Positions 25,476 to 34,679 of a DNA stretch of 64,000 bases are shown here, piece after piece (the first letter of the stretch is position 1; each line of letters begins with the position of its first letter). This DNA comes from G965220305 sp965220305 (lineage in GTDB: Bacteria > Chloroflexota > Dehalococcoidia > Lucifugimonadales > UBA3495): the NCBI GenBank assembly GCA_965220305.1, contig OZ244817.1, positions 2,046,001-2,110,000 on the forward strand, written 5' to 3'. The notes beneath the pieces are model-generated. The model searched no databases, was not told where the DNA came from, and saw only the letters and a list, made by a program, of their open reading frames with translations. A program made the translations under genes and the position numbers.

Positions 25476-26378
25476 CTAGGACTTGAACACCGCTCGTTCA
25501 TGCCACGTCAAAAACCTGGCGGCCGGACGCTGGTCACTGCGGTCAGGAATCACCTGCAGTACCGATCCCCCGTACTTGTTCAGCGATTCCTCAACACTAT
25601 CCCCTGAGGCCAATCCTCCCACTAAGACAGTGAGGTCTGTCAACACAGTGAACAGCCCCGCGTCAAAGAACTTGTGGTGCAAAACACACAGAGCCATGCC
25701 ATTGTCGACTTTCGCAGGTCCTTTGGCGCAGTGCCATTTGATGTGAGCTGCCTCGATTCCGATCGGCTGTCCGGCGACCTGCACATCGAACTCGCAGAGG
25801 GCACACCGGCTATTGTAAGCTTGAAGCACAACTTCGCGGAAACGTGGATCACGCGCATCTTGTCTGGGCATCGTGTAAACCGGCCAGCTTGGGCCTACTT
25901 TACCGACCACTCCCACACTTTCTAGTATGTCCTGATGTAAGGATGGCGGAAAGTAGTTGTTAAGCAGACTTCCAACCACGCGCCACGCAAAGTCAGGGTT
26001 CGAATCAAGGGCGTATACGAAATCTTGGGTAAGTCCGCCACGAATGTCGTGTTCTCGCAAGTCAGATAGATATGCATCCCCTGCCGTTGTCGTTCTTACG
26101 AGTTCCGGTCTGTCAACTTCCCACAACCTGTCGTTAGTCAGGTGCCAAAATGGGTAATGTGCGTTCTCCCTGCTGTCGGGTAAACCGAAGCAGCGAATCA
26201 ACCCGTTCAAGTCTCCCTCTACTTCCCCATACGTAATTAGTCTTTGTTGCCCATTCAAATGACGCCCAATGGAAAGCAACAGCAATAATGGCTTGTGAGG
26301 GGAGGGCCGGCCGTGCCGCACGGCAACACGCATCGTCTGGACCCGTTGAAGCAGGTGATCACCTGAGCTGCTCGTCAT
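25476..26378 (-). CDS. HNH endonuclease with N-terminal sulfur-binding-type domain
   Basis: 300 residues from ATG 26378. The N-terminal half has HGRPSPHKPLLLLLSIGRHL, YPFWHLTNDRLWEV and similar features of the SBD found in phosphorothioate-dependent McrA-type enzymes (ScoMcrA group). The C-terminal HNH domain is CALCEFDVQ, GIEAAHIKWHCAKGPAKVDN and ALCVLHHKFFDAGLF, including the His residues and the Cys expected for a zinc-supported beta-beta-alpha-metal fold. Such proteins cut DNA that carries sulfur-modified backbones. The flanking DGQHR and PP-loop genes fit that theme. The gene is intact. Confidence 0.82.
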   Translation of the reverse strand: MTSSSGDHLLQRVQTMRVAVRHGRPSPHKPLLLLLSIGRHLNGQQRLITYGEVEGDLNGLIRCFGLPDSRENAHYPFWHLTNDRLWEVDRPELVRTTTAGDAYLSDLREHDIRGGLTQDFVYALDSNPDFAWRVVGSLLNNYFPPSLHQDILESVGVVGKVGPSWPVYTMPRQDARDPRFREVVLQAYNSRCALCEFDVQVAGQPIGIEAAHIKWHCAKGPAKVDNGMALCVLHHKFFDAGLFTVLTDLTVLVGGLASGDSVEESLNKYGGSVLQVIPDRSDQRPAARFLTWHERAVFKS

Positions 26379-26438
26379 CTAAATTAGTCCTGGCCCGAGA
26401 ATCGAAATGCCACTCAGACTTGGGTACTTAGCTCCGCG

Positions 26439-27739
26439 TTACGTTCGCAGCTCAGCTTCAAACCAACCGTGTGGGCAATTCGACCTCTGCATCGCCTGTT
26501 CTCTTCGATATCGGTCCAGTAGCCTTGCTGTCGGGTAGTTTGTCCCATTCCTCCCTATCATGTAGCTCAATATCTCCCTCGCTGGCACTTTGTTCCGCGT
26601 GATTATCCTGCCGTTGCTTGCTCCGTTTCTTGGTTCCATATGAGTCCTGTATACGGGGGGTCGTTTAGCTTGCGCGGCAATTTGGAGACGATTGCTATCG
26701 CTTCGTCTAGGGATGTCTCGTGAGTGACGCGAGTGATGATCTGTGTAAAAACATCTAACCCGATCGGGCGATACAGCACGTTTCCTTCTTCAGTCCCTCG
26801 ATACCTTTGGACGATTTCAGGCGCATGGCCTGCTGTGAAGAATTCGTCTAGTTCAGGAAAGTGAGTGCGGAGTAGCGCGATAAATTCTGTCGCGTACTCG
26901 AATTATTGATCTATCGTTTTATCGTCAGGTCGGCTTCTTGTCAGGACAGGTTTAGTCTTGCGCAGTGGGAACTTTGCTTGCGTGAACAGGATTGTCAAGA
27001 TGTCATAAAGGTTGCCTATAGTGGTCAGGCAGTCAAAATTTCCGGGCGGTATGTTGTTGGATTGGACGAAAAGAATTCGTCGCCCGGGAAACAAGTCCGT
27101 CTCCTCTATAAGGCGCCGGACACAGATGGCCATGACGTCGTCTTCATCCAAGGCGATGATGTCACCCTTTGTCACAGCTCGTGCTGTCTTGTTTAGTGTC
27201 GTGAATAACCTTCTCGTTCGCTCTAAGCCTGCTGGGGTTCGTTGATGGGCCACGAAAATCACGTTCACTTCATCATTTAGAACAGGTTCGTAGCCTTCAC
27301 TTACCACTTCCTTGATGCCTGCTAGGCGGTGTTGGCCGTCCAATGCGAATAGCTCTTCATCACCCCGCAGGGTTAGAAATCCCACGGATTCCACGGTTTC
27401 TGGACTTATGTCCTTCAGAAGGTCTTCCTCCCGCGTGTTTCTCACGTTGGTCAACGCGTGCCAATTCGGCTCACCGCCATAAACTGCAACCACGAGAGAA
27501 TTGAAGAAACGCTGAGGCTCGGTTTTTATGTAGTTTGCAATCTGCCGCCGTCGAGTCCGGGTTAGAGTCCTCTGTATCATATCCGAGAGACCTTGGTGCT
27601 CGTGGATGTCATCGGCAAAGCTAACTCTTGAGCTTATGTCGGCAAACTGCATCAGGCAGGAGTAGTACACCCAACTGCCCATTGCTCCTCTTAAAGCTGG
27701 AAGGATTGCTGGTCGCAGTGTCTTTTCTGTCATCGCCAT
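26439..27739 (-). pseudogene. DGQHR domain protein (DndB-like), in-frame stop and frameshift
   Basis: ATG 27739 gives a DndB-like protein: QFADISSRVSFADDIHE, RTRRRQIANYI, LFALDGQHRLAGI (signature DGQHR), RRLFTTLNKTARAV and FDCLTTIGNLYDIL. A TAA at 26905-26903 stops the 278-residue frame. The same frame continues FEYATEFIALLRTHFPELDE and GNVLYRPIGLDVFTQIITRV, then slips into the frame of 26439-26639 (TRNKVPAREILSYMIG), the usual family C-terminus. DndB-type proteins regulate phosphorothioate modification genes or form part of other DNA-modification systems. The full gene would code for ~430 residues. Confidence 0.8.
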
Positions 27740-28277
27740 GCCGCCCTTTTTCGCGCAGATCTGCTTCCATGTCTCTTTCTGAATACGGTGGTATAAGAGC
27801 CGTATTCAACTGACGTTCCAATGTTTCTAGGTCCTTCGTGGACACCGTATTGTCGACGGCAGCGAACATGAACTGCCGTACCTGCCGCCAGTTCATAACT
27901 CGCGTTATTCGACCGCGCTTCCTAACTTTGCTAGGAGTCAGGTAGTCGCTATACCGTTCTCTGAGAGGACGGTCCGAATTGCGGCCTGCCATCCCGATGT
28001 AGAGAATATATCCGTGCGGTGGCAACACGCCGCTGTCGATTCTGATGGCAAACGCGTAGACACCTCTTCGGTCAGCAGGGACTTTATCAATTTCCTCTCT
28101 GCCGAATTTAATCGACTCCCAATTGAGGTGAGGGATAACGAAATTTCCCGCCAACAAATTGTCGGGGTTCAAGATCACGTCCTTTACCTCATAACGAGCT
28201 ATCTCCTGAATGATTTCGTCGTTGAAGTCATCGATTGTGTCCCAAGTGGCCAAGTAATCGTCCTCCGTTGCCGACAA
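27621..28277 (-). CDS. GIY-YIG domain protein
   Basis: 218-residue frame. The core is RRGVYAFAIRIDSGVLPPHG then YILYIGMAG and RPLRERYSDYL, the two GIY-YIG strands and the Arg helix. The start is uncertain (TTG 28277 without a good ribosome site). It overlaps the DGQHR gene by 119 bp, so the last ~40 residues may be shadow sequence and the real end may be earlier. It lies between the PP-loop gene and the DGQHR gene in the same direction, suggesting one operon. It may act as a nuclease of the modification/restriction system. Confidence 0.68.
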   Translation of the reverse strand: MSATEDDYLATWDTIDDFNDEIIQEIARYEVKDVILNPDNLLAGNFVIPHLNWESIKFGREEIDKVPADRRGVYAFAIRIDSGVLPPHGYILYIGMAGRNSDRPLRERYSDYLTPSKVRKRGRITRVMNWRQVRQFMFAAVDNTVSTKDLETLERQLNTALIPPYSERDMEADLREKGRHGDDRKDTATSNPSSFKRSNGQLGVLLLPDAVCRHKLKS

Positions 28278-28430
28278 GGAGGTGGTACTGTTGCACGTTC
28301 CTGTTCTGGTGCATTTCCTTCCGGTAATATTGTTCCGGGCGGGCCGCCAACTTCTACGCGGGAATTATCGTTTCAACCCTAGCTACGCTAATCTTTGTCC
28401 GTTCTACGTTCGGGACTTCTTGGTCCTTCA

Positions 28431-30052
28431 TTAGATCCCGCAAAGCCCTTCGCATTCCTCCAGCATCAAGTCTTCATGACTAGCCACTTCGTCGAAATCT
28501 ACCTCAGAGAGCGGGGTCCTTGACCTGTGAAAATACGCTGCTCCCTTCACCGTCTGTTTAATTGAAGGGACGTCTCGCAGAGCCTGGTCGATGAAGACAG
28601 CATCCCGAAAGGACTTTGGATCACTCTCCTTTAGCTGCTTCCAAACCGAGTCGTGGTGGTAAGGGCACCCTATGCAGGAACTGCTGGGCAGCTGCCGGTC
28701 TGGATAATTTTCCCTGAACCAGTTTAACAGTTGCGCTCGACTGAACCGAGATTGATGAGCGGGTATTGCTTTGTCACCCACTCCTCCCGGTCGGGCTTTT
28801 GGCGCACTGCTTCGTCGGTGCTTATTCCAAGCCACATTTCCACCTGAACATTGGAAGGGGCCCTCCTGCCTGGCTTAAGACCCAGCCTACTTCTAAGGTA
28901 GTCATGGATCGGCTTTGTCTTATAGTGGGTCGTGCACTGTCGATGCAGGATACCAGTACTCCCGTCAGAATTTCGTAGGAACGCGGGAATCCCGAGAAAC
29001 TTCGACCCATCGGGCATCCGACCTTGTAGAATGTTTTCCCGGATGCTCCCATTGCTGACACGAATGACTTCAAATGAGAGTTGGGATTCGAGCCAATCAA
29101 GGTGGTCGTATACTGCCTGAGGCTCCCATCCTGTATCGGCGAAGATAGCAAAATCGGGCTTTGGAAGGTCGTATTCTCCTCGTTCAGCCAGTAGGGCCAG
29201 ACAGGATGATTGAACCCCTGCTCCCAGGCTGAGTACACGCCACGGAACTCGATTCCGGACCTTGGTACGGTCTGCCACGAATTCGGGGACCGACATTATT
29301 TCGTCGATATGGCGGTTGATGCGTTCCCTCAGTTGCTCCCTGGGCATCGCGTCCAGTAGCAAGGTTCCGGCGGCGAGGTTCATTCGTTTCCAGATTTGGT
29401 CGGAACCCACTCCAGAGATTCCTCTGGCCTCGGTCATGAGCCCCAGCATCATTTCAGCGCATACGACAGGATGTCTGCTGAAGTTCGAGTCCATCATGTT
29501 GTGGTAGTGCCGGGGATTGTTGGCGAAATGATTTATCGCCTCCTCCTCGGTAAAGGCGCCGCCCGAAGCCTTTGCTGCCCTGATCGCCGTATTGGCTATC
29601 CACCAGGTCCGCGACGCGGTATTGTTTTGCCGTAGGGCGTCCGACTCGTTTCCCACGAACCAGTGGTTCCTGATGTGATTGGTCAGGTCTCCCTGCAATC
29701 GCCAGCGCTTGATACTGTACGAGTGCAACCTGAAATGGGTCATCCATGTCCACATCAGGCTGTCGGTAGCCGCGCTGGGAGTCAAATCTGGCATCGAACG
29801 GTGGAAGTCCAGGGCCTGCCGGTCCGCCCGATTCGCTGGAACCCTCTCAACTGGAGTGAGACATATGGGGCGGTCAGAAACAATTCCTGTATCCTCTACA
29901 TAGTCAGTAACGCCACGGTCAAGCAGGACCCGACCGAAGTCTGTGTCAGGGTCGAAATAAGCTTTCGGATTTTCTCTGGCGAACAACCAGAACTGATCGT
30001 ATGCCTCTTGCGTCAGCCTGAAAATCTGGAATTGCTGGGCAGCCATCACCAT
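28431..30052 (-). pseudogene. PP-loop ATP pyrophosphatase (PAPS reductase/sulfurtransferase-like), one frameshift
   Basis: The ATG at 30052 overlaps the stop of the upstream gene (TAATG), so the two are coupled. The N-terminal ~265 residues form a domain I do not recognise. Then VLSLGAGVQSSCLALLAE is the PP-loop, followed by DFAIFADTGWEPQAVYDHLD and a basic RQCTTHYKTKPIHDYLR region. Near 28745 one base is missing: the frame reads GSVERNC and stops, while the shifted frame continues FSRAQLLNWFRENYP, SSSCIGCPYHHDSVWKQLK and AAYFHRSRTPLSEVDFDE. The Cys pair is typical of this family. A DndC-like role (activating a DNA atom for sulfur transfer) is inferred. If the missing base is a sequencing error the gene is intact, ~540 residues. 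Confidence 0.78.
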
Positions 30053-30690
30053 TAACCCTCCTCTTCGCTGCTGAGGGCTTTCATCAAGGTTCCCACAGGT
30101 CGCTCCATGAGGGTCTGCGCGTGGGTAAGTGCGTTAGCTTTTAGTTCATCATCGTCAACTGCGATGTTGTGGCGCTCAAGCGCTCTCTGCATAGTTCGTG
30201 CCCAGCGGTTTTCCGGATAGTAGGGTAGGTTCCGCAACGCTTCAGAAATCGCATGGAGATAGATGGAAGGGAACAACACCGCCATTTCCCAGCTTTGTTC
30301 TCCGTGTTGCCGCAGCGCCTCGATCTGGTCTTTGTCCCCCGGAGCCATGTAGACCTTTATTCGGTTATCATCAAGATCGACCTTGAATGTGCCGCTGTCG
30401 ACATTATTGTCTGCAACCAAGTCGATAACCGCAAAGGGACTACCACCTTCTTCCAACTCGACCTCAGTAGAATTTCCGACGGCCAGTATTGACCCCGCAG
30501 GAATGTGGAACCCTCCTGGCTTGAAACGGGTGATTTCCTCCACGAGTTCGGCGGACGTAAACCCATCTATAGGCTGCTTGGCTACCACATAGGGAGTGAG
30601 CTTGAGTTCCTCAGAGAAGTCCTGGGCGTCCAGGATACAGAGGTCGTCCTCGTGTTCGCAGGGATAGGAATTGCGACTAAAGGACTCCCG
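30052..30690 (-). pseudogene. Hypothetical protein, N-terminus removed by IS110
   Basis: The first start codon in frame is at 30588, but the frame is open upstream to ~30690 (RESFSRNSYPCEHEDDLCIL, then DAQDFSEELKLTPYVVAKQP), where IS110 sequence begins. The gene is therefore probably 5'-truncated. Downstream it reads FAVIDLVADNNVDSGTFKVD and EQSWEMAVLFPSIYLHAISE. No family is recognised. It is coupled to the PP-loop gene and probably belongs to the same system. Confidence 0.6.
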
Positions 30691-32290
30691 ACTAACTAAG
30701 GTCGTCGCGCGGCAATTGGCACGCCGGGAGGTGCGTGCGTGGTGTGTTCCTCCTGCGCCTCGGACATAGGCACCAACTGGTAGCCGAGTTGGGCCGCTCG
30801 GCGTTTGGCCGCATGCAACGCCCGCTGCTGATGTTCTCTCTCGTAGTATTCAGCGCCGGCATCCACGTACTCCTGGCCGTAACGCAGCATGGAATAGATG
30901 AGTCTAGCCAGCTTGTGCGCCGTGGCGGTGATGGCCTTGGGCGCACCCATCTGCGCTTTCTTCCGGCGCAGGAAGGCGCCCAGGGCGCTGTCGGAGCGGT
31001 GCAGCCCGTGGGCGGCCAGACGCAACGCCGCCGCCGCTCGGCTGGCGCTGGGCTTGGTCTTTGAACTCATGACCCGGCCGCCGGTGACGCGGTTGGCGGG
31101 GCTCAGTCCCAACCAGGACGCGAAGTGCTTGGCGCTGGGCCACTTCGTCATGTCCGTGCCAATCTCGCTGATCACCTTCAGGGCCGTGAAGCCGTCCACG
31201 CCGTCAATCCTGGTCAGGTCCACCCCGGTCATCCGGTACAGGTGGGTCCTGATGTCAAAGCGGGGTGCGTTGCCCTGACTGCGCCGCCGACCGTTGGAGG
31301 CCGGAGGCCCGCCGTCGCTTTGGTCCTCGAACCGCTCCAAGTGGGCTTTAATCTCCCGGTCGCACTCGGCAATCTTATCTTGATAGAACCGGTACAACTC
31401 CAGGGCCTGGGTCAGCTCGAAGATGTGCTCTCCTCCCGCCAGTGCCCCTGCAACGACCTGGCGATGGTGTCGTGGTCCGCTTTCATGCCAGGGCGACGAA
31501 ACTGCGCCAGCTTGCGGGGGCCCCGTTCGCCGCTCACAATGGCCACGATGATGTCCATCCCGGTCTTGCCGGTGATGTTGCTGATGACGTGCTGGAGCTT
31601 GACGTTCATCTGGGTCAGCGCCTTCTGCATGTGCTGGATATGGTGGGAGGCGTACTCCACCAGCATGGCCCGTTGCCGCAGGTAGCTGCGCAGGCGTCGG
31701 ATGTCCGCGTCTGGTCGGAAGGCTCCCGACAGCAGGCCGTAGGTGTGCAGCTGCTGGAGCCACTGGCAGTCCAGGACGTCGGTCTTGCGACCGGACACGT
31801 TCTTGATGCGCCTGGGGTCCACCAGCATCACCTGGAACCCACGCTCTTCCAGCACTCCGAACAGGGGTATCCAGTACACGCCGGTCGACTCCATGACCAC
31901 GGTCTTCACCCCGCACTCGGCCAGCCAGTCCGCCAAACGATACAGGTCCGCCGTGAAGGCGGCGAACTCTCGTACCGGCGGCTCCGCCCGGTCGGCGGAC
32001 ACCGCCACGAAATGGCTGCTGGCGCCCACGTCGATGCCCGCCGCGTTCAGGTTTACCTGGGACAACTCCGCGGGCAGACGCTCCCGCTCCACTGCGGTTT
32101 GGCTCGCCGGTGTCGCACTCCTCTGGCGTGTCGTCATCATCTTTCCCCTCCAGCATCGCAGCGTAAGCGCATCGCCGGAGGGAGTCACGGACCATAGCCA
32201 CTCTCCCGAACGGGATCACCCTGATTGGGGCGTCACCAATGATGCCGCCGTAAGACTCCCGGACCATGCTTTGCGCCGGGCAACAAGCAC
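30690..32290 (-). mobile_element. IS110-family element
   Basis: One large minus-strand transposase (next entry) with short non-coding flanks. IS110 elements lack clear inverted repeats, so the edges are approximate. It separates the island's first gene from its 5' part, and the sequence on the far side (32290-32480) does not obviously continue that gene. Confidence 0.75.
30696..32188 (-). pseudogene. IS110 family transposase, one frameshift
   Basis: The N-terminal DEDD domain lies in the frame starting at 32188: AAGIDVGASSHFVAVSADRA, VVMESTGVYWIPLFGVLEER, LVDPRRIKNVSGRKTDVLDC. It slips near 31430 and continues in the second frame as LYRMTGVDLTRIDGVDGFTA, ASWLGLSPANRVTGGRVMSS and ALGAFLRRKKAQMGAPKAIT, the C-terminal Transposase_20 domain. 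The intact protein would be ~490 residues. Unless the shift is an error, the element is dead. Confidence 0.82.
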
Positions 32291-32481
32291 CAATGTCCTC
32301 TCGGTCTTGGTCCGGACGACACGCCTCGTCTAGAGCTTACACGTAGATCCCCGCCTCGTCAGTTAGTCTCCCTTGCACGGCCCGAAACCCGGGCGTATTG
32401 ATGCTTTGCACATGCCCTGCCCTGGCGGCACGAGGGATTGACGAAGTGCCGCCCATGTGCTAGTTTGGGCTTGAGTTCCAC

Positions 32482-32532
32482 CCCGCCCGCTGGATCGTGG
32501 CCCCGGCCATGTCCCTGGGCGGGTGTTTTTTT
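32482..32532 (+). terminator. Terminator-like hairpin and T-run directly before the second NYN gene
   Basis: CCCGCCC (32482-32488) pairs with GGGCGGG (32517-32523), enclosing a smaller TGGCCCCGGCCA hairpin, and is followed by TGTTTTTTT abutting the ATG. It looks like an intrinsic terminator but sits in the leader, as at the NYN gene at 1515. Confidence 0.55.
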
Positions 32533-33123
32533 ATGCGCGCTATCGTATTCATAGACGGTCAAAATCTCTATCACCTGGCGCGGAGGGCCTGGGCCTCCGG
32601 CCCGCAGTCTCCGTATGCTTGGCCGAGCTACGACGTTGAGAAGCTGGCGGGTGCCCTGGTCGCTGGAACTCCCGGACGCTCCCTTGTAGAGACTCGCTTC
32701 TACACGGGCGTCCCCGATTCGGCCTTCGGCCCTTCTCAGCTGTTCTGGCACGGCTTCTGGTCAAACAAGATCAGGTATTTGAGGAGCCGGAGCGTGTACG
32801 TCTATCGGGGCAGGGTGAACGCCGGAGGGCAGGAGAAGGGCGTGGATGTCAGTCTGGCGCTGGATCTGGTGAGAGCCACCTACGACCGGCAGTTTGAAGT
32901 CGCCATCATCGTGAGTCAGGACTGGGACTTCGGGCCTGCGGTGCGCCTGGCCAAGGAGATCGCCCAAGCACAGGGCCGCAGGCTCGTCTTCGAGTCCAGC
33001 TTCCCGGTCGGACCTGGAAGCCACTCACGGAGAGGGGTTCCGGGAACTACCTGGGTTCCGATAAACCAGGAGACCTACGACGCCTGCCGCGATCCGAGAG
33101 ACTACCGCCCAAGCAGGCAGTGA
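32533..33123 (+). CDS. NYN-domain (PIN-like RNase) protein
   Basis: 196 residues from ATG 32533. MRAIVFIDGQNLYHLARRAW carries the first NYN acidic/Asn motif. GGQEKGVDVSLALDLVRAT and VAIIVSQDWDFGPAVRLAKE hold further catalytic Asp residues. It is the same superfamily as the protein at 1515-2156 but only distantly similar. There is no Shine-Dalgarno sequence; instead the T-run of a hairpin touches the start codon. Likely a metal-dependent RNase, target unknown. The frame is intact. Confidence 0.85.
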   Translation: MRAIVFIDGQNLYHLARRAWASGPQSPYAWPSYDVEKLAGALVAGTPGRSLVETRFYTGVPDSAFGPSQLFWHGFWSNKIRYLRSRSVYVYRGRVNAGGQEKGVDVSLALDLVRATYDRQFEVAIIVSQDWDFGPAVRLAKEIAQAQGRRLVFESSFPVGPGSHSRRGVPGTTWVPINQETYDACRDPRDYRPSRQ

Positions 33124-33321
33124 ACAGCCTGACATTGAGATAGTCTGCCACTATGATATGGCAGGGGCAATCTGGGAGACCCTACAGAGCCCTCGGCCAA
33201 ATCTCGAAGACGGTTCTGTTTACCGTCAAATTAGGTCCGCTTGAGAAGGATGGATATGTCCCTGTGATCCTACATGCTGGCATCCAGATTGACCGCCCAC
33301 GAGTAGTGCAGTTTTCCGTTG

Positions 33322-33585
33322 CTATTGTGTCTTTCGTATGAGGATTTCCTGGAAGGGGGAGTCGGACAGGCTGGCCTCGTCCAACATCCGGCGGAACTGG
33401 GGGCGGTCGGCGATGCGTCCGCTCTCGGCCTCGTCAATGTACTCGCGGGCGACTACGTAGCCGTTCTTCTCTGCGTAGTCCCGGAGCGCCCGCATCTGGG
33501 TTGCCACCGAGAGGTCCACGTCCTGGCGGTCGCTGGAGACCCGGGCGTACAGGGCCGCCGGGGTCAAGTCATATCGTTCATTCAT
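33322..33585 (-). pseudogene. Serine recombinase, N-terminal fragment
   Basis: 87 residues: AALYARVSSDRQDVDLSVAT with the catalytic Ser of resolvase-type recombinases, then LRDYAEKNGYVVAREYIDEA and DRPQFRRMLDEA. The frame ends after FQEILIRKTQ, where large serine recombinases normally continue for 400 residues, so it is a 3'-truncated relic. It overlaps the upstream RHH gene by 8 bases. Confidence 0.8.
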
Positions 33586-33805
33586 TATCCCCTCCTTCGG
33601 TCTCTTCCTGGGTTGTCTGGCGGGAGCGCAGGCGATCCAGTCGATCCTGCCGGCGCAACTCCCTTTCTTCCATATAAATGCGGAGGGCTTCCCGCACCAA
33701 CTCGCTCGTGTCTCGGCCCTCCTCTTCCTTCACACGCTGCACCTGCTCGAACATCTCCGGGGGCAGGGAGAAGGTGATGGTCTTCGACTTTCTGCGTGGG
33801 GGCAT
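33578..33805 (-). CDS. Ribbon-helix-helix (CopG-like) protein
   Basis: 75 residues: MPPRRKSKTITFSLPPEMFE, a ribbon strand, followed by the two helices QVQRVKEEEGRDTSELVREA and LRIYMEERELRRQ. It binds DNA as a dimer, probably as an autoregulator. It is coupled to the serine recombinase fragment by an 8-base overlap, so it may have controlled a mobile element or been a stray antitoxin. The frame is intact. Confidence 0.8.
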   Translation of the reverse strand: MPPRRKSKTITFSLPPEMFEQVQRVKEEEGRDTSELVREALRIYMEERELRRQDRLDRLRSRQTTQEETEGGDNE

Positions 33806-33876
33806 CGTCTCTCTTTTTGTCTGGTTGCGTAGTCGATTGTCTTACTATATATCATCGGACATCCGGCCAAACCCTG

Positions 33877-34404
33877 TCAAGAAGCTGCCGACATCAGCCG
33901 GGTATGGGCCTGGGGTTTCTGATAATGCCAGTTGACTCTGTCGAGCTGCGGAGCCAGCGCCGCCCGGTCACCATAGGGCACAGCGACGACCGCCACCTTG
34001 GCCAGCCTGCCTTTCCACAACACAGGCTTGGCAACCACGGCGATACCGCCATCCTCGACATACTCGGGCCTGCCGCTTTGGGCCGTCCGCCCCGCCAACC
34101 ACAAAGCAGGGGAGAACTCGGTGGACCGAAGCCCATAGTCCGCTTCACCACCGTTGCCCTGAATGATTCCAGGTTGACCGGCATGGGCCAGCCAGCCGGG
34201 TCTCCCTTGTCTTTTCGCTCGTACAGCAGCACCGCGAGGGGTTGGTGGCGCATCACCTCGGCCAGCCGTATCGCCACCGAGGCGTAGGAGCACTGGAATA
34301 CGTCCCGCAGGGGCACCACGTCCAGCCCACTGGCCAGGGCGTAAGCTGTGAAGGTCTCCGGCGGCATCAGCACCGCCGCGGCGAAACGGTCGGCCTCTTT
34401 GCAA
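33877..34404 (-). pseudogene. ImmA/IrrE-type metallopeptidase, C-terminal relic
   Basis: Starts abruptly at 34404 with KEADRFAAAVLMPPETFTAY, the ImmA/IrrE segment that follows the HExxH zinc motif, then VFQCSYASVAIRLAEVM. It slips near 34130 into a second frame (EYVEDGGIAVVAKPVLWKGR). The zinc motif is missing. The truncation point lies 3 bases from a perfect palindrome (34407-34438). Confidence 0.65.
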
Positions 34405-34406
34405 AC

Positions 34407-34438
34407 CTACCAGGGTAGGGGGACCCCTACCCTGGTAG
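34407..34438. repeat. Perfect palindrome, 15-bp arms
   Basis: CTACCAGGGTAGGGG at 34407-34421, a 2-base spacer, and the exact complement at 34424-34438. It lies at the junction between the ImmA/IrrE relic and an unrelated region. No second copy was seen. Confidence 0.9.
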
Positions 34439-34475
34439 AGGGGTGCAGGGGTATGGGGAGGGGGGAGTACACCCT

Positions 34476-34679
34476 ATGAGACCGGCGTACAAAATCCACA
34501 TTCACGGCGACAATCCCAGCACCGCAGAGGGTGCCAGCGGCTCGGTCACGGAAGCCCTGTGCGAGCTGTTCAAGCCGACCTCGGTTGTCGTCGCCCACGC
34601 CGTCTACACCGACTGGATGGCCCGCGGCTACACTCAAGATATTTTCTGCGGGAACTGCGTTCGGGTGCTGACGGAGTAG
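34476..34679 (+). CDS. Small hypothetical protein
   Basis: 67 residues from ATG 34476 with GGAGGGGGGAG upstream. MRPAYKIHIHGDNPSTAEGA and a late FCGNCVRVL Cys pair. No family recognised. The 3' end overlaps the convergent membrane-protein gene by 46 bp. Confidence 0.45.
   Translation: MRPAYKIHIHGDNPSTAEGASGSVTEALCELFKPTSVVVAHAVYTDWMARGYTQDIFCGNCVRVLTE

Noticed and set aside
23105..30690. Assigning the island to a standard Dnd or Ssp phosphorothioation system
   Set aside because: No DndA, DndD, DndE or SspB-like genes are present; only the PP-loop, DGQHR and SBD-HNH parts fit, so a standard name would be unsupported.
31442..32197. 251-codon plus-strand frame across IS110
   Set aside because: Antisense to the IS110 DEDD domain; no family match.
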